64,000 nt of DNA from Marinomonas communis (lineage in GTDB: Bacteria; Pseudomonadota; Gammaproteobacteria; Pseudomonadales; Marinomonadaceae): the NCBI RefSeq assembly GCF_004363305.1, contig NZ_SNZA01000001.1:1-64000 (forward strand), read 5' to 3'. The position numbers and the translations under genes are program-made. The notes beneath the pieces are model-generated. The model was given only the letters and a program-made list of their open reading frames with translations. It was not told the DNA's origin and did not search any database. This document shows positions 16,759 to 29,024 of the stretch, in pieces (within the stretch, counting starts at the first letter, position 1; each line of letters begins with the position of its first letter).

Positions 16759-18087
16759 ATGTATAAAAAAATCTTTTCAATAAAATGGCTGATGCCATTG
16801 CTTTTGCTGACAATGAGCGCTGTACTGCAGGCTGCTCAGGTTAAGGATATCCGGGTTGGAGAGCAATCGGGCTCAACGCGTCTAGTGTTTGAGTTAGACA
16901 GCTCTGCTGAGCACCGAATGTTCCCTTTGAGTAATCCTGATCGAATTGTGCTGGATATCAGCAACAGCAATATTTCTCAACAGGTCGTTAACAGTCTTTC
17001 TGCCTTATCAAGTGATGCATTGCTTCGGGTTCGTTATGCAAAGCGAGATACGGGTATGCGCTTTGTGTTGGATTTAAGTAAAAAGGTTAAGGCTAAATCA
17101 TCAGTTTTGGCCGCCTCGGGTGACTATGGCCCAAGAATTATGGTGGAGCTTGAATATGGCGCTAAGAAAAGTGAGATAGCCGTCGTAAAGAGCTTGGCTT
17201 CCATTTCTGATGAAAAACGTGATGTGGTCGTTGTGATAGATCCTGGGCATGGGGGGAAGGACCCTGGTGCGTTGGGTCAATATAAAGTTCGTGAGAAAGA
17301 TATCGTACTGTCGATTGGGCGTGAGTTGGCGAAACGCTTGAACGCCATCCAAGGTATCAAGGCAGTGATGACTCGTTCAACCGATGAGTATCTTCAGTTG
17401 CGTGATCGTTCGCGTATTGCTCGAGAGGCAAATGCGGATTTACTGATTTCTATCCATGCTGACGCGTTTACTAAAGCCTCAGCACGAGGGGCTTCTGTTT
17501 GGGCCTTATCTCTTAGTGGAAAAACTTCAGAAATGGGTCGTTGGTTAGCACAGCAAGAGCAAGCCACAGACTTGGTTGGTGGGATTTCCTTAGATGACAA
17601 AGATCAGTTGCTTGCGGAAGTGCTATTGGACATGTCGATGAATTCGACGATCCAAATGAGCCTAGATATCGGTAGTAAAGTGCTTCGTGAAATGAAAACA
17701 GTGGCGGTTTTACATAAGAGCTCTGTTCAGCAAGCTGGCTTTGTTGTGTTGAAGTCCCCTGATATTCCTTCCATTTTGATTGAAACAGGGTTTGTTTCAA
17801 ATAAGACCGAGGCGAAGAATCTCTCCAGCGGTACCTATCGTCGCAAGTTAGCTGCTTCAATCGCGACGGGTGTAGAAGAGTTTTTCGAAAATAATCCCCC
17901 TGACGGTACCTACATTGCGTGGCGTAAGCAGCAGAAAGGTGGCTATACGTATACGGTGTCAAAGGGTGATACTTTATCTGAGATCGCACGTAAAAATGGT
18001 GTGTCCCTTGATTCGCTACGCTCTGCAAATACTCTTCGTAATGACGTCATATGGGTCGGTCAAAAGCTCTCGATCCCTGCTGGTTAA
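16759..18087 (+). CDS. amiB: N-acetylmuramoyl-L-alanine amidase with AMIN and LysM domains (AmiB/AmiC-like)
   Basis: A periplasmic zinc amidase that cuts the peptide from murein, mainly at septa during daughter separation. It has a signal peptide (WLMPLLLLTMSAVLQA) and an AMIN domain at about 28-130. The Amidase_3 domain follows at about 150-375 (VVVIDPGHGGKDPGA, LISIHADAF, ILIETGFVSN, holding zinc ligands and the catalytic Glu). A LysM domain closes the C-terminus (YTVSKGDTLSEIARKNGVS). The place before mutL is the conserved amiB position. It starts 24 bases before mutL and is probably cotranscribed with it. Confidence 0.93.
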   Translation: MYKKIFSIKWLMPLLLLTMSAVLQAAQVKDIRVGEQSGSTRLVFELDSSAEHRMFPLSNPDRIVLDISNSNISQQVVNSLSALSSDALLRVRYAKRDTGMRFVLDLSKKVKAKSSVLAASGDYGPRIMVELEYGAKKSEIAVVKSLASISDEKRDVVVVIDPGHGGKDPGALGQYKVREKDIVLSIGRELAKRLNAIQGIKAVMTRSTDEYLQLRDRSRIAREANADLLISIHADAFTKASARGASVWALSLSGKTSEMGRWLAQQEQATDLVGGISLDDKDQLLAEVLLDMSMNSTIQMSLDIGSKVLREMKTVAVLHKSSVQQAGFVVLKSPDIPSILIETGFVSNKTEAKNLSSGTYRRKLAASIATGVEEFFENNPPDGTYIAWRKQQKGGYTYTVSKGDTLSEIARKNGVSLDSLRSANTLRNDVIWVGQKLSIPAG

Positions 18088-18111
18088 TCAGCTGTCTCGC
18101 AAAGGAAATTT

Positions 18112-20124
18112 ATGTCTAGAATTAATTTGCTATCTCCGCGCTTGGCCAACCAGATTGCGGCCGGTGAGGTAGTAGAGCGTCCCGCTTCGGTTGTAAAAGA
18201 GTTGCTGGAGAACAGTTTGGACGCTGGTGCAACGCAGCTCGATATAGATGTTGAGCAGGGTGGTGTTCGCGGTATTAAAATCCGTGATAATGGCCGCGGC
18301 ATTGTTAAAGATGATCTCTCATTGGCGCTTAGTCGTCACGCGACCAGTAAAATTATTACCCTTGATGATCTAGAGGCTGTATCCACACTGGGGTTTCGTG
18401 GTGAAGCTTTGGCCAGTATCAGCTCTGTTTCCCGTTTGCATTTAACTTCCTGCGCAGAAGGTGAAAGCGCAGCGTGGCGAGTTGAAGCAGAGGGGAAAGA
18501 CATGGCAACGTCTGTACGTCCTGCTTCGCACCCTCAGGGTACTACCATTGAAGCTCGAGACTTGTTTTTTAATACACCGGCTCGCCGTAAATTTCTTCGT
18601 ACCGAAAAAACTGAGTTTGGTCATTTAGAAGAAGTGGTCAAGCGTTTAGCGCTAAGTCGCTACGATGTAGGATTTCGCCTCAATCATAATGGCAAGCAAG
18701 TCTATGACTTAAGACCTGTGCAAGACCAACTGCATGCAGAGCATCGTTTAGCGACTCTGTTAGGCAAGAAGTTCATTGAAAATGCACTCACCATTGATGT
18801 AGAAGCGGCTGGATTGCGCTTATGGGGCTGGATTGGTTTGCCCACGTTCTCACGCTCACAGGCTGATTTGCAATACTTCTTTGTAAATGGTCGCGTAGTG
18901 CGTGATAAGTTGGTTGCTCACGCAGTGCGTCAAGCTTATCGAGATGTTTTGTACAATGGTCGTCACCCTACTTTTGTGCTTTACCTAGAGTTAGATCCAG
19001 GAACCGTAGATGTTAATGTGCACCCAACCAAGCATGAGGTTCGCTTCCGAGATGGGCGTCTGGTGCATGACTTCTTATTCAGTCGTATTCATAAGGTTCT
19101 TGCTGATGTTCGGCCAGAGACTGGTATGTCGGGTAGTGCCGAAAATCCGATTCAAAAGCAAGAGGCTCAAATTCAAGAGCAGGAGAAATTAGGGCTGGGG
19201 CACCCAGGTCAGGCCCGTGATGTTTCTTGGATGAGTTCTGGTCAAAATACGCAGTCAGAGGCCCAAAGTTTTGCTGGGAGAGGTTTTTCTGGTCCGAGCA
19301 ACTATACTCCTCAAGATATGACAGATGGCGCTCGTATCGCTGGGCAATTAGGTGTTGTTTCTCAAATGAGTGATTTCGCAGGCCAGTTTGTCACTGAGGA
19401 AGTGGACCCAGAAACAGGCGAAATTAAACAGGTTGCTGCGCCCGTTTCATCTACCTCTGAGTCTTATGCGGGCTCGGTTGTGCCGCAAACGGATATTGGT
19501 ACAGGTCGCGTGCGTGAGCCATTACCAAGAGAGGGGGTAACACCGCCACTTGGGTATGCGGTGGCTCAATTGCACGGCATTTATATTCTTTCGGAAACAG
19601 AGCAGGGCATGATTATTGTGGATATGCATGCGGCTCATGAGCGAATTGTTTATGAGCGTATGAAAGCTGCATTCTATTCGAAAAATGTTCCGTCACAGCC
19701 ATTATTAGTTCCCATTAATGTGTCTATCTCTCAGGCTGAGGCAGATTTAGTCGAAGATAATCATGATGTGTTTGTTCAGTTTGGCTTTAACATTGAGCGT
19801 TCAGGGCCTGAGAGTGTCATGGTCCGGGAAGTGCCAGTCATATTGATCAATGGCGATATCGAAAGTTTAGTGCGTGATGTCATCAGTGATCTTGTGGTAA
19901 ATGGCACAACAGATTTATTGCAAGCACGGGCTAATGAATTGATGGCGACTATGGCTTGTCATGGTGCTGTCCGAGCAAATCGAAAATTATCCATTGCCGA
20001 AATGAATAGTCTACTGCGAGATATGGAAGTTACAGAGCGCAGTGGGCAGTGTAACCATGGGCGTCCAACTTGGACTCAGTTGTCGATGTCTGATTTAGAT
20101 AAATTGTTTTTACGAGGCCGTTAA
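18112..20124 (+). CDS. mutL: DNA mismatch repair protein MutL (endonuclease type)
   Basis: A GHKL ATPase that couples MutS recognition to strand removal. The N-terminus has [16 protein letters not shown] and [11 protein letters not shown] variable linker (about 335-470, Gln/Ser-rich) precedes the dimerisation domain. D504-M-H-A with E510 and E515 fits the DQHA(x)2E(x)4E endonuclease motif with Met in place of Gln. A QCNHGRP segment at 646-652 supplies the second metal-site motif. Enterobacterial MutL lacks this site, so this protein probably nicks DNA itself, independent of MutH. Length is 670 residues. It ends three bases before miaA. Confidence 0.96.
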   Translation: MSRINLLSPRLANQIAAGEVVERPASVVKELLENSLDAGATQLDIDVEQGGVRGIKIRDNGRGIVKDDLSLALSRHATSKIITLDDLEAVSTLGFRGEALASISSVSRLHLTSCAEGESAAWRVEAEGKDMATSVRPASHPQGTTIEARDLFFNTPARRKFLRTEKTEFGHLEEVVKRLALSRYDVGFRLNHNGKQVYDLRPVQDQLHAEHRLATLLGKKFIENALTIDVEAAGLRLWGWIGLPTFSRSQADLQYFFVNGRVVRDKLVAHAVRQAYRDVLYNGRHPTFVLYLELDPGTVDVNVHPTKHEVRFRDGRLVHDFLFSRIHKVLADVRPETGMSGSAENPIQKQEAQIQEQEKLGLGHPGQARDVSWMSSGQNTQSEAQSFAGRGFSGPSNYTPQDMTDGARIAGQLGVVSQMSDFAGQFVTEEVDPETGEIKQVAAPVSSTSESYAGSVVPQTDIGTGRVREPLPREGVTPPLGYAVAQLHGIYILSETEQGMIIVDMHAAHERIVYERMKAAFYSKNVPSQPLLVPINVSISQAEADLVEDNHDVFVQFGFNIERSGPESVMVREVPVILINGDIESLVRDVISDLVVNGTTDLLQARANELMATMACHGAVRANRKLSIAEMNSLLRDMEVTERSGQCNHGRPTWTQLSMSDLDKLFLRGR

Positions 20125-20127
20125 GTT

Positions 20128-21060
20128 ATGTCCAAACCTAAAGTTGTCTGTTTGATGGGGCCAACGGCTTCCGGAAAAACAGGCTTAGCAGTCGAACTGG
20201 CCAGCCAGCATGGCTATGAGATCATCAGTGTTGACTCTGCACTTGTGTACAAAGGGATGGATATTGGTACGGCTAAGCCTGATGCTGAGACTTTGGCGCA
20301 GGCTCCCCACCGCCTAATAGATATTATTGATCCAAGTGAAAGCTATTCAGCCGCAGATTTTATGGCCGATGCTTGTCGTGAAATAGATGACATCGTTGCG
20401 CATGGAAAAACGCCGCTACTGGTTGGTGGAACAATGATGTACTTCAATGCTTTGCAGAAGGGGCTTGCTCCAATGCCTGCAGCGGATCCTGCTATTCGAG
20501 CTGAGTTTGAGCAATATGCCGCGGAGTTTGGTCTGGCGAGTTTGCATGATCAGCTGAAGCAGATCGACCCAGTGGCTGCCGAGCGCATTAACCCAAATGA
20601 CCCACAGCGATTACAAAGGGCATTAGAGGTCTTTCGGTTAACAGGTAAAACAATGACACAGCTTTGGGCGGAGCAGGAAGCCCAAGAGCTGCCGTTTGAT
20701 ATGATTAACCTAGCTGTGATGCCCCAAGATCGCGCAACCTTGCATCAGCGTATAGAACAGCGTTTCGATATCATGATGGAGCAAGGCTTTTTGGCCGAAG
20801 TGGAGGCGCTATATCAGCGTGGAGACCTGACGATTGAGATGCCTTCTATTCGCTGTGTGGGGTATCGTCAGCTTTGGCAATATCTTGAAGGAGAAGATTC
20901 TCTAGAGGATGCTATCTTTAAAGGGATTGTCGCGACTAGGCAGTTGGCGAAACGTCAGCATACTTGGTTGCGCGGTTGGGATAATTTGGTGATATTCGAT
21001 AGTTTACAAAAGGATCTTTTAGGACAAACCTTGAAATACTTGCAAAGCGAGATTATATAA
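20128..21060 (+). CDS. miaA: tRNA dimethylallyltransferase
   Basis: Transfers the isopentenyl group to A37 of UNN-decoding tRNAs. The P-loop is GPTASGKT at residues 11-18. The substrate-binding segments [19 protein letters not shown] and [13 protein letters not shown] are intact, and [11 protein letters not shown] and [15 protein letters not shown] fit the C-terminal part. Length of 310 residues is normal. It lies between mutL and hfq in the usual order. Confidence 0.97.
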   Translation: MSKPKVVCLMGPTASGKTGLAVELASQHGYEIISVDSALVYKGMDIGTAKPDAETLAQAPHRLIDIIDPSESYSAADFMADACREIDDIVAHGKTPLLVGGTMMYFNALQKGLAPMPAADPAIRAEFEQYAAEFGLASLHDQLKQIDPVAAERINPNDPQRLQRALEVFRLTGKTMTQLWAEQEAQELPFDMINLAVMPQDRATLHQRIEQRFDIMMEQGFLAEVEALYQRGDLTIEMPSIRCVGYRQLWQYLEGEDSLEDAIFKGIVATRQLAKRQHTWLRGWDNLVIFDSLQKDLLGQTLKYLQSEII

Positions 21061-21148
21061 GGGGAAATCAGGAAAATTTTGTTGTATTATCTATAGTATT
21101 GTTTTGCCAATATTTTAATTATAAGTTTGCTTGCTTAAGGAGAATCCG

Positions 21149-21394
21149 ATGTCAAAAGGGCAATCACTACAAGACCCTTACCTAAATGTGCTTCGCAAAG
21201 AGAGAGTGCCTGTGTCAATCTTTCTTGTGAACGGTATTAAACTACAAGGACAAATCGAGTCATTTGATCAGTTCGTGATCTTGTTGAAAAACACTGTTAG
21301 CCAAATGGTGTACAAACACGCAATCTCGACGGTTGTTCCTTCTCGTACAATTCGTCTACCGTCCCCTGATCAGGCGGAAGATGCTGCAGAATAA
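21149..21394 (+). CDS. hfq: RNA chaperone Hfq
   Basis: A hexameric Sm-like protein that pairs small RNAs with mRNAs. Sm1 ([19 protein letters not shown]) and Sm2 ([15 protein letters not shown], with the YKHA signature) are intact, as is the N-terminal [17 protein letters not shown]. The 81 residues have a short acidic C-terminal tail compared with about 102 in E. coli. ATG 21149 follows AAGGAGAA; in-frame codons upstream from 21131 are unlikely to be used. The 88-base gap to miaA is AT-rich, but I could not settle a promoter there. Confidence 0.97.
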   Translation: MSKGQSLQDPYLNVLRKERVPVSIFLVNGIKLQGQIESFDQFVILLKNTVSQMVYKHAISTVVPSRTIRLPSPDQAEDAAE

Positions 21395-21429
21395 GTTTGC
21401 TCGACTAGAGCAAGCAGAGGTTAAATAAC

Positions 21430-22719
21430 TTGTTTTTCGAACGCCCAGAAAGTGGTGAAATTGCTGTATTAGTCCATATCGATTTTAATGATCAAGAAGA
21501 TAGACATGGACCTGAAGAATTCGTAGAACTCGCTATCTCTGCTGGTGCAGACCCTGTCGCTGTCGTGACAGGGTCTCGTCAAAGACCTGATTCCAAGTTC
21601 TTTGTCGGCACTGGTAAGCTAGATGAAATCAAAGACATTGTGATTCGAGAAGAAGCTCAAGTAGTGCTTTTTGATCACGCCTTGTCCCCATCTCAAGAAC
21701 GTAATCTTGAAAGTGTCCTCAAGTGTCGAGTGCTAGACCGTACCGGTCTTATCCTAGATATATTTGCTCAACGTGCGCGAACTCACGAAGGTAAGCTACA
21801 AGTAGAGCTTGCTCAGCTTCAGCACATGTCAACTCGTCTTATCCGTGGTTGGACCCACCTTGAACGTCAAAAAGGTGGTATTGGTATGCGTGGCCCTGGT
21901 GAAACGCAGCTAGAAACTGACCGTCGTTTATTGCGAGATAGAATAAAAGCAATCCAAAAACGTCTTGAGAAAGTAAACTCTCAGAGGGATCAAAGTCGTC
22001 GAGCTCGATCTCGTTCTGATGTTCCTACAATCTCGCTAGTTGGCTATACCAATGCTGGTAAATCAACTTTGTTTAATAGGGCAACAGGAGCAGAGGTTTA
22101 CGCAGCCGATCAACTGTTCGCGACACTTGATCCGACCCTACGCCGATTGGATCTAGAGCAAGTGGGGGCAGTAGTTTTAGCGGATACAGTAGGGTTTATT
22201 CGAAAACTGCCGCACCGTCTTGTTAAAGCGTTTCAGGCGACTTTGAAAGAGTCTGCGGAGGCTGATTTATTGCTTCACGTTGTTGATGCTGCCGATGTCA
22301 ACCGAGATGAGAACATTGCTGCAGTTGATGATGTGTTAAATGAGATTGGCGCGAATGAGCTGCCAATGTTGAAGGTTTTTAATAAGATTGATGCCTTGCC
22401 TACTGGTGAAGCCAGAATAGATCGTGATGAGCAAGGGAACCCAACGAGAGTTTGGTTGTCTGCACGTGAGGGGATTGGCATTGATTTACTTGAGCAGGCA
22501 ATTGCGGAACTGCTGTCTGAGGAAATCGTTAAGGAAACCATTATTGTGCCGGCGAGTTTGGGTCGTTTTAGGGCGATGTTGTTCGAGCAGGGCGCTGTAA
22601 AGGGTGAAACTTATGATGAGTTAGGGCAATCTGTACTTGAATTATGTCTGCCTCGTAAGGATTATTTACAGATTCTTGCTAGAGTAGGTATGTCTGAAGA
22701 GCAAATTCAGGCAGCCTAA
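21430..22719 (+). CDS. hflX: Ribosome-associated GTPase HflX
   Basis: A GTPase that splits stalled 70S ribosomes. It has the N-terminal HflX domain (GTGKLDEIKDI; GRGPGETQLE-like GMRGPGETQLETDRRLL) and a coiled-coil. The G domain follows with GYTNAGKSTLFN, LADTVGFIRKLPH and NKIDAL. The only start that gives the family N-terminus (MFFERPESGE) is TTG at 21430, with AGAGG about nine bases upstream, so this is a non-ATG start. Length is 429 residues. It is followed by hflK and hflC as in Pseudomonas. Confidence 0.95.
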   Translation: MFFERPESGEIAVLVHIDFNDQEDRHGPEEFVELAISAGADPVAVVTGSRQRPDSKFFVGTGKLDEIKDIVIREEAQVVLFDHALSPSQERNLESVLKCRVLDRTGLILDIFAQRARTHEGKLQVELAQLQHMSTRLIRGWTHLERQKGGIGMRGPGETQLETDRRLLRDRIKAIQKRLEKVNSQRDQSRRARSRSDVPTISLVGYTNAGKSTLFNRATGAEVYAADQLFATLDPTLRRLDLEQVGAVVLADTVGFIRKLPHRLVKAFQATLKESAEADLLLHVVDAADVNRDENIAAVDDVLNEIGANELPMLKVFNKIDALPTGEARIDRDEQGNPTRVWLSAREGIGIDLLEQAIAELLSEEIVKETIIVPASLGRFRAMLFEQGAVKGETYDELGQSVLELCLPRKDYLQILARVGMSEEQIQAA

Positions 22720-22757
22720 ATAATCGGATTATCATTACAAGAAAGTGGAGATGTAGT

Positions 22758-23996
22758 ATGGCCTGGAATGAACCGGGTAATAACGACAACGACCCATGGA
22801 ACACGGATAAAAACCGTAATAACAATGGTGGGCGTAACCAAGAACCTAATAATGACCCTTGGGGTCGTCAAGGTCAGAACGGTGGTAAAGATCAATCACC
22901 TCCAGACTTAGATGAGGCTTTTGGCAAGCTGATGGATATGCTTGGAGTTAAAAAGAAGCGTGGTGGTAATGGCGGTTCTGGCTCAGGCGGTGGTCCAGGT
23001 ATGGGAGGCAAGTTAAGCGGTGGCCTATTAGGTGTCGTTGTAATTGGCTTGTTTGCTCTGTGGGCGGCTACAGGTATTTATCAGGTGGACCAACAAGAAC
23101 GAGGTGTTGTGCTTCGTTTGGGTAAATTCCACGAAACTGTTATGCCAGGTCTTCATTGGAATCCGCCAATGATTGATTCCGTTACTAAGGTAAACGTTAC
23201 TAAGGTTCGTTCACATGACCACAAGGCTTTAATGCTGACGGTTGATGAGGCGATCGTTGAAGTTGGCGTTTCTGTTCAATACTCCATTGATAATCCGCGT
23301 GACTTTGTTATTAACGTGCGTTCTCCAGAAGACTCTCTAGCGCAAGCCGTTGAAAGTTCTTTGCGTCACGTTGTCGGTACAACTGAAATGGATCAAATCT
23401 TAACAGAAGGTCGTGAGGTATTAGCGGCTGATGTGAAGGATCGACTTCAGTCATACATTAATGACTACGGCACTGGTCTTTTGATTTCCAAAGTTAACGT
23501 TGAAAACACTCAAGCACCGAACCAGGTACAAGAAGCATTTGATGACGTTATTAAAGCGAAAGAAGACGAGCAGCGTGTTCGTAACGAAGCTGAATCTTAT
23601 GCTAACGGCATCATCCCTGAGGCTCGTGGTCGAGCTCAGCGTATTCGTGAAGAAGCTGAGGCGTACCGCTCTGAGGTGGTTGCTCGTGCCCAAGGTCAAG
23701 CAGATCGTTTCGATCGTTTGTACCAAGAGTATGTGAAGGCGCCGCAGGTGACGAAGCAGCGTTTGTATCTAGAAACATTAGAGACGATCTACAAAGATTC
23801 AAACAAAGTGATCATCGACTCGAAAAATGGTAACAATATGATGTACTTGCCGCTAGATCAGATTATGAAACAGCGCCCAGCAACATCAAGTACTGGCAGT
23901 ATGAGCTCTTCGTCTATTAGCTCGTTAACCGATCAAGTGATTGCAGAGATTCGTAGCCGTCAATCGGGAAGTTCTGTACGTGAGGGGAGAAACTAA
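22758..23996 (+). CDS. hflK: FtsH protease modulator HflK (SPFH/stomatin family)
   Basis: An inner-membrane protein that forms a cage with HflC around FtsH and tunes its proteolysis. It has a Gly/Asn-rich cytoplasmic N-terminus (residues 1-90), one membrane helix (LLGVVVIGLFALWAATGIY) and an SPFH domain (VDQQERGVVLRLGKF). A long helical Glu/Arg/Ala-rich segment and a Ser-rich tail close the protein. Length of 412 residues is normal. Its stop overlaps the hflC start by one base, indicating coupled translation. Confidence 0.96.
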   Translation: MAWNEPGNNDNDPWNTDKNRNNNGGRNQEPNNDPWGRQGQNGGKDQSPPDLDEAFGKLMDMLGVKKKRGGNGGSGSGGGPGMGGKLSGGLLGVVVIGLFALWAATGIYQVDQQERGVVLRLGKFHETVMPGLHWNPPMIDSVTKVNVTKVRSHDHKALMLTVDEAIVEVGVSVQYSIDNPRDFVINVRSPEDSLAQAVESSLRHVVGTTEMDQILTEGREVLAADVKDRLQSYINDYGTGLLISKVNVENTQAPNQVQEAFDDVIKAKEDEQRVRNEAESYANGIIPEARGRAQRIREEAEAYRSEVVARAQGQADRFDRLYQEYVKAPQVTKQRLYLETLETIYKDSNKVIIDSKNGNNMMYLPLDQIMKQRPATSSTGSMSSSSISSLTDQVIAEIRSRQSGSSVREGRN

Positions 23997-24862
23997 TGAA
24001 AAACCTATCTTTTGCGATTCTTTTTATCGTACTGGCTGCGGTTTTAGTGGCTTCTCAAACTCTGTTTGTTGTCAAAGAAACAGAGCGAGCGGTAGTGCTT
24101 AAATTTGGTGAAATTGTACGTGATGATGTTCAACCTGGTTTGCACTTTAAATTGCCTGTTATGAACGAAGTTAAAAAGTTTGATGCACGAATTCTAACAA
24201 TGGATTCTCGCCCTCAGCGTTACCTAACGCTTGAGAAAAAGGCGGTGATCGTTGATTCGTATGTTAAATGGAAAATTTCTAACGTTGCTCGCTTCTATCA
24301 GGCGACTTCTGGTGATGAGTTTGTTGCTAACCGAGTGCTTTCATCTCGCGTAGATACAGGTCTACGTAACCAGTTCGGTGAGCGTACAATGCATGAAGTA
24401 GTGTCTGGCGAACGTGAAGAGTTAATGACCGAGCTACGAGATCGTATCGATAGTGTTGCTCAGACTGAACTTGGTATTACGATCGTTGATATCCGAGTTA
24501 AACGAATCGACCTACCACCAGATGTTAGTGAATCCGTATACCAGCGTATGCGTACAGAGCGTGAGCGTGAAGCGCGTGAGCATCGCTCTAAAGGTTTGGA
24601 GCTTGCCGAAGGTATTCGTGCGGATGCAGACCGTCAGCGTGTCGTTCTTGAGGCGGAAGCTCAGCGTGATGCGGAAATGATCCGTGGTGATGGTGATGCG
24701 CAGGCTGCTGCAATTTATGCTCAGGCATACCAGCAGGATCCAGAATTCTTTGACTTCTACCGTAGCCTTCAGGCTTATCGTGAAAGTTTTGCGAATAATG
24801 GTGATCTGTTCGTACTAGATCCAAACAGTGAATTCTTTAAGTACTTTAAAGAGACCAATTAA
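23996..24862 (+). CDS. hflC: FtsH protease modulator HflC
   Basis: Partner of HflK. An N-terminal membrane anchor (FAILFIVLAAVLVASQTLFV) leads into an SPFH domain (VKETERAVVLKFGEI, GLHFKLPVMNEVKKFDAR) and a charged helical region (RMRTEREREAREHRSKG). A C-terminal part with DPEFFDFYRSLQAYRES closes it. The 288 residues match the family. A terminator follows at 24934. Confidence 0.96.
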   Translation: MKNLSFAILFIVLAAVLVASQTLFVVKETERAVVLKFGEIVRDDVQPGLHFKLPVMNEVKKFDARILTMDSRPQRYLTLEKKAVIVDSYVKWKISNVARFYQATSGDEFVANRVLSSRVDTGLRNQFGERTMHEVVSGEREELMTELRDRIDSVAQTELGITIVDIRVKRIDLPPDVSESVYQRMRTEREREAREHRSKGLELAEGIRADADRQRVVLEAEAQRDAEMIRGDGDAQAAAIYAQAYQQDPEFFDFYRSLQAYRESFANNGDLFVLDPNSEFFKYFKETN

Positions 24863-24933
24863 TTCTCTGTTTTTGACTGACTTGTCAGTGCATTATGCCT
24901 GTAAGTCAGTCATCAATTCATGATAGAATCATC

Positions 24934-24958
24934 AAAACCGGGCAAGGCCCGGTTTTTT
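24934..24958 (+). terminator. Intrinsic terminator after hflC
   Basis: AAAACCGGGC (24934-24943) pairs with GCCCGGTTTT (24947-24956) over a 3-base loop, and the T-run extends to 24958. It lies 24 bases before the DUF2065 gene, so that gene may rely on readthrough or on a promoter I cannot see. Confidence 0.85.
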
Positions 24959-24981
24959 AATGGTCAAAATATAGAGAGTCT

Positions 24982-25179
24982 ATGCAGGAATTGTTGCATT
25001 CGCTTCTGGTCGGCTTAAGTCTTTTGTTGATTGCCGAAGGGGTATTACCATTTTTAAAGCCTAATCAATGGCGTGAAATGATGGTAAAAGCGATCTCGAG
25101 CTCTGATCGGAGCTTAAGGTTGTTAGGGGCGGTGAGTATGTTTCTTGGATTAACGCTCCTATTTCTGACCCGAAGCTAA
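24982..25179 (+). CDS. DUF2065 small membrane protein (YjeT-like)
   Basis: A 65-residue protein with two hydrophobic helices (LLVGLSLLLIAEGVLPFL and LLGAVSMFLGLTLLFL) around a short polar loop KPNQWREMMVKA. This is the DUF2065/YjeT pattern, and it sits between hflC and hisZ as in Pseudomonas. Function is not known. It is 14 bases before hisZ and probably cotranscribed with it. Confidence 0.85.
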   Translation: MQELLHSLLVGLSLLLIAEGVLPFLKPNQWREMMVKAISSSDRSLRLLGAVSMFLGLTLLFLTRS

Positions 25180-25193
25180 GAGGATACAGTTTA

Positions 25194-27709
<2,516 letters not shown>

Positions 27710-27723
27710 TAACGATTTGATTT

Positions 27724-27754
27724 AAAAAAACCGAGACAGTGTCTCGGTTTTTTT
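27724..27754 (+). terminator. Intrinsic terminator after purA
   Basis: CCGAGAC (27731-27737) pairs with GTCTCGG (27741-27747) over a 3-base loop. The stem is flanked by an A-run and a T-run that extend it, so it can work in both directions. Confidence 0.88.
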
Positions 27755-27786
27755 ATGTCTGTATGTCTGGGTAAAACATTTCAAAT

Positions 27787-27814
27787 AAAAAATAGCTACC
27801 GAAGTAGCTATTTT
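27787..27814 (-). terminator. Intrinsic terminator for the GGDEF gene
   Basis: AAAATAGCTAC (27789-27799) pairs with GTAGCTATTTT (27804-27814) over a CGAA loop. On the minus strand the stem is followed by a T-run. It lies just past the stop of the diguanylate cyclase gene. Confidence 0.8.
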
Positions 27815-27828
27815 GTTTTCAGAGTGGT

Positions 27829-28824
27829 TTAGAACAGATCAATGTCGCCATGGGTTACACTGTTGTCCTTAGCGAGACCTGCTTCTACTATCTCTTTATA
27901 GAAAGTCACTCGATTACGGCCGTTTTGTTTGCTGTAATAAAGAGCTTGGTCGGCTTGATCCATTAAAGTGACGTGGAAAACATCTTTTTGAAATTCGCAA
28001 ACGCCGATACTGATTGTGATTGGGTCAAGGTTATTCATCACGATTTCTTGGACATTTAGGCGAAGCTTATCAAGGTTCTCTGCACATTGGCTGCGAGTAC
28101 GATTGCGCATTAAAATGACGAACTCTTCTCCGCCAAAGCGGAACAACATGTCGTCCTGTGTAAATGTTTGGCGCATTACCCGAGAAACGTGAATCAGCAC
28201 TTCATCGCCGTAAAGGTGACCAGCACTATCATTGATATTCTTGAAATGGTCAAGGTCAATAATCGCAATCCAGTTTGATTTTAAATCACTCTCTTCTTCA
28301 AACGCCGTACCTTGGTAGAGCTTGACGATCGATTCTTCAAACGTTTTTCTATTCATCAGTCCTGTAAGTTCATCTGTTTGAGATTCTGCTAACAGTGAAC
28401 TGAAGTTGCCGTAGATACTTAGCATACCTTTAACAATGTAGCTTTCCGAACGGCTCGGTTTGTTGTCTAGGGTAATGATTAAGTATTGGTTTTGTTGGCG
28501 GCTTTGTTGGAGTACATGGAAAGAAGTGTACTGATCGTCGTGCGCTTTCATTAGTTCATCTAGATGCCATGTATTGATGTAATCTAATGAGGCTCTTGTG
28601 CTGTCTGATACGCTGATATCTTGGTAGCGGTATTCACATGATTCGCCGTTAGTCAGCGCTATTTCCATCGTCGGTTCATCTTGACCATTGAGAGTCAGGA
28701 TTGAAGTGCGGATTGGGCTGAGGATCTCTCTAATACTTTTTAACAGGCTGAATGCCAGAAGTTCTTTGTCTCGTTGCGAGGTGAAGTTTTCAATGTGGTG
28801 AAGAATGTTGTTAGAAATGCTCAA
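27829..28824 (-). CDS. GGDEF-domain diguanylate cyclase with N-terminal GAF-like region
   Basis: Predicted to make cyclic-di-GMP from two GTP. The C-terminal domain (about 150-310) carries DELTGLMNRKTFEE, IIDLDHFKNINDSAGHLYGDEVL and the active-site loop GGEEF at 231-235. The usual inhibitory I-site RxxD before it reads T222-Q-D-D225, so product inhibition by that site is probably absent. The N-terminal ~145 residues have no membrane segment and may be GAF-like. Monocistronic, convergent with purA. A link to adhesin or flagellar control is only inference. Confidence 0.9.
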   Translation of the reverse strand: MSISNNILHHIENFTSQRDKELLAFSLLKSIREILSPIRTSILTLNGQDEPTMEIALTNGESCEYRYQDISVSDSTRASLDYINTWHLDELMKAHDDQYTSFHVLQQSRQQNQYLIITLDNKPSRSESYIVKGMLSIYGNFSSLLAESQTDELTGLMNRKTFEESIVKLYQGTAFEEESDLKSNWIAIIDLDHFKNINDSAGHLYGDEVLIHVSRVMRQTFTQDDMLFRFGGEEFVILMRNRTRSQCAENLDKLRLNVQEIVMNNLDPITISIGVCEFQKDVFHVTLMDQADQALYYSKQNGRNRVTFYKEIVEAGLAKDNSVTHGDIDLF

Positions 28825-28947
28825 ACCTACTATCCCCTAGGTGCAACTGTATGATTGTTCATAGCATGAAACTATAACAGAAAAATATTATAAACCTATT
28901 GCATGGCCTGTGACAGACCCAATCTAGAAGAGAAAAGTTACTTATTC

Positions 28948-28978
28948 TTGCGGTCACCGTTATTCTTATGGCTATAGT
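28948..28978 (+). promoter_or_regulatory. Candidate promoter for the Hsp70-like gene
   Basis: TTGCGG (28948-28953) and TATAGT (28973-28978) are 19 bases apart, longer than ideal. They lie in the divergent gap, 47 bases before the likely start. Confidence 0.3.
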
Positions 28979-29024
28979 ATGTTAGAGTCCGCGCCCAAGT
29001 TTTTGATCAGATAGGTTGTTTTTC

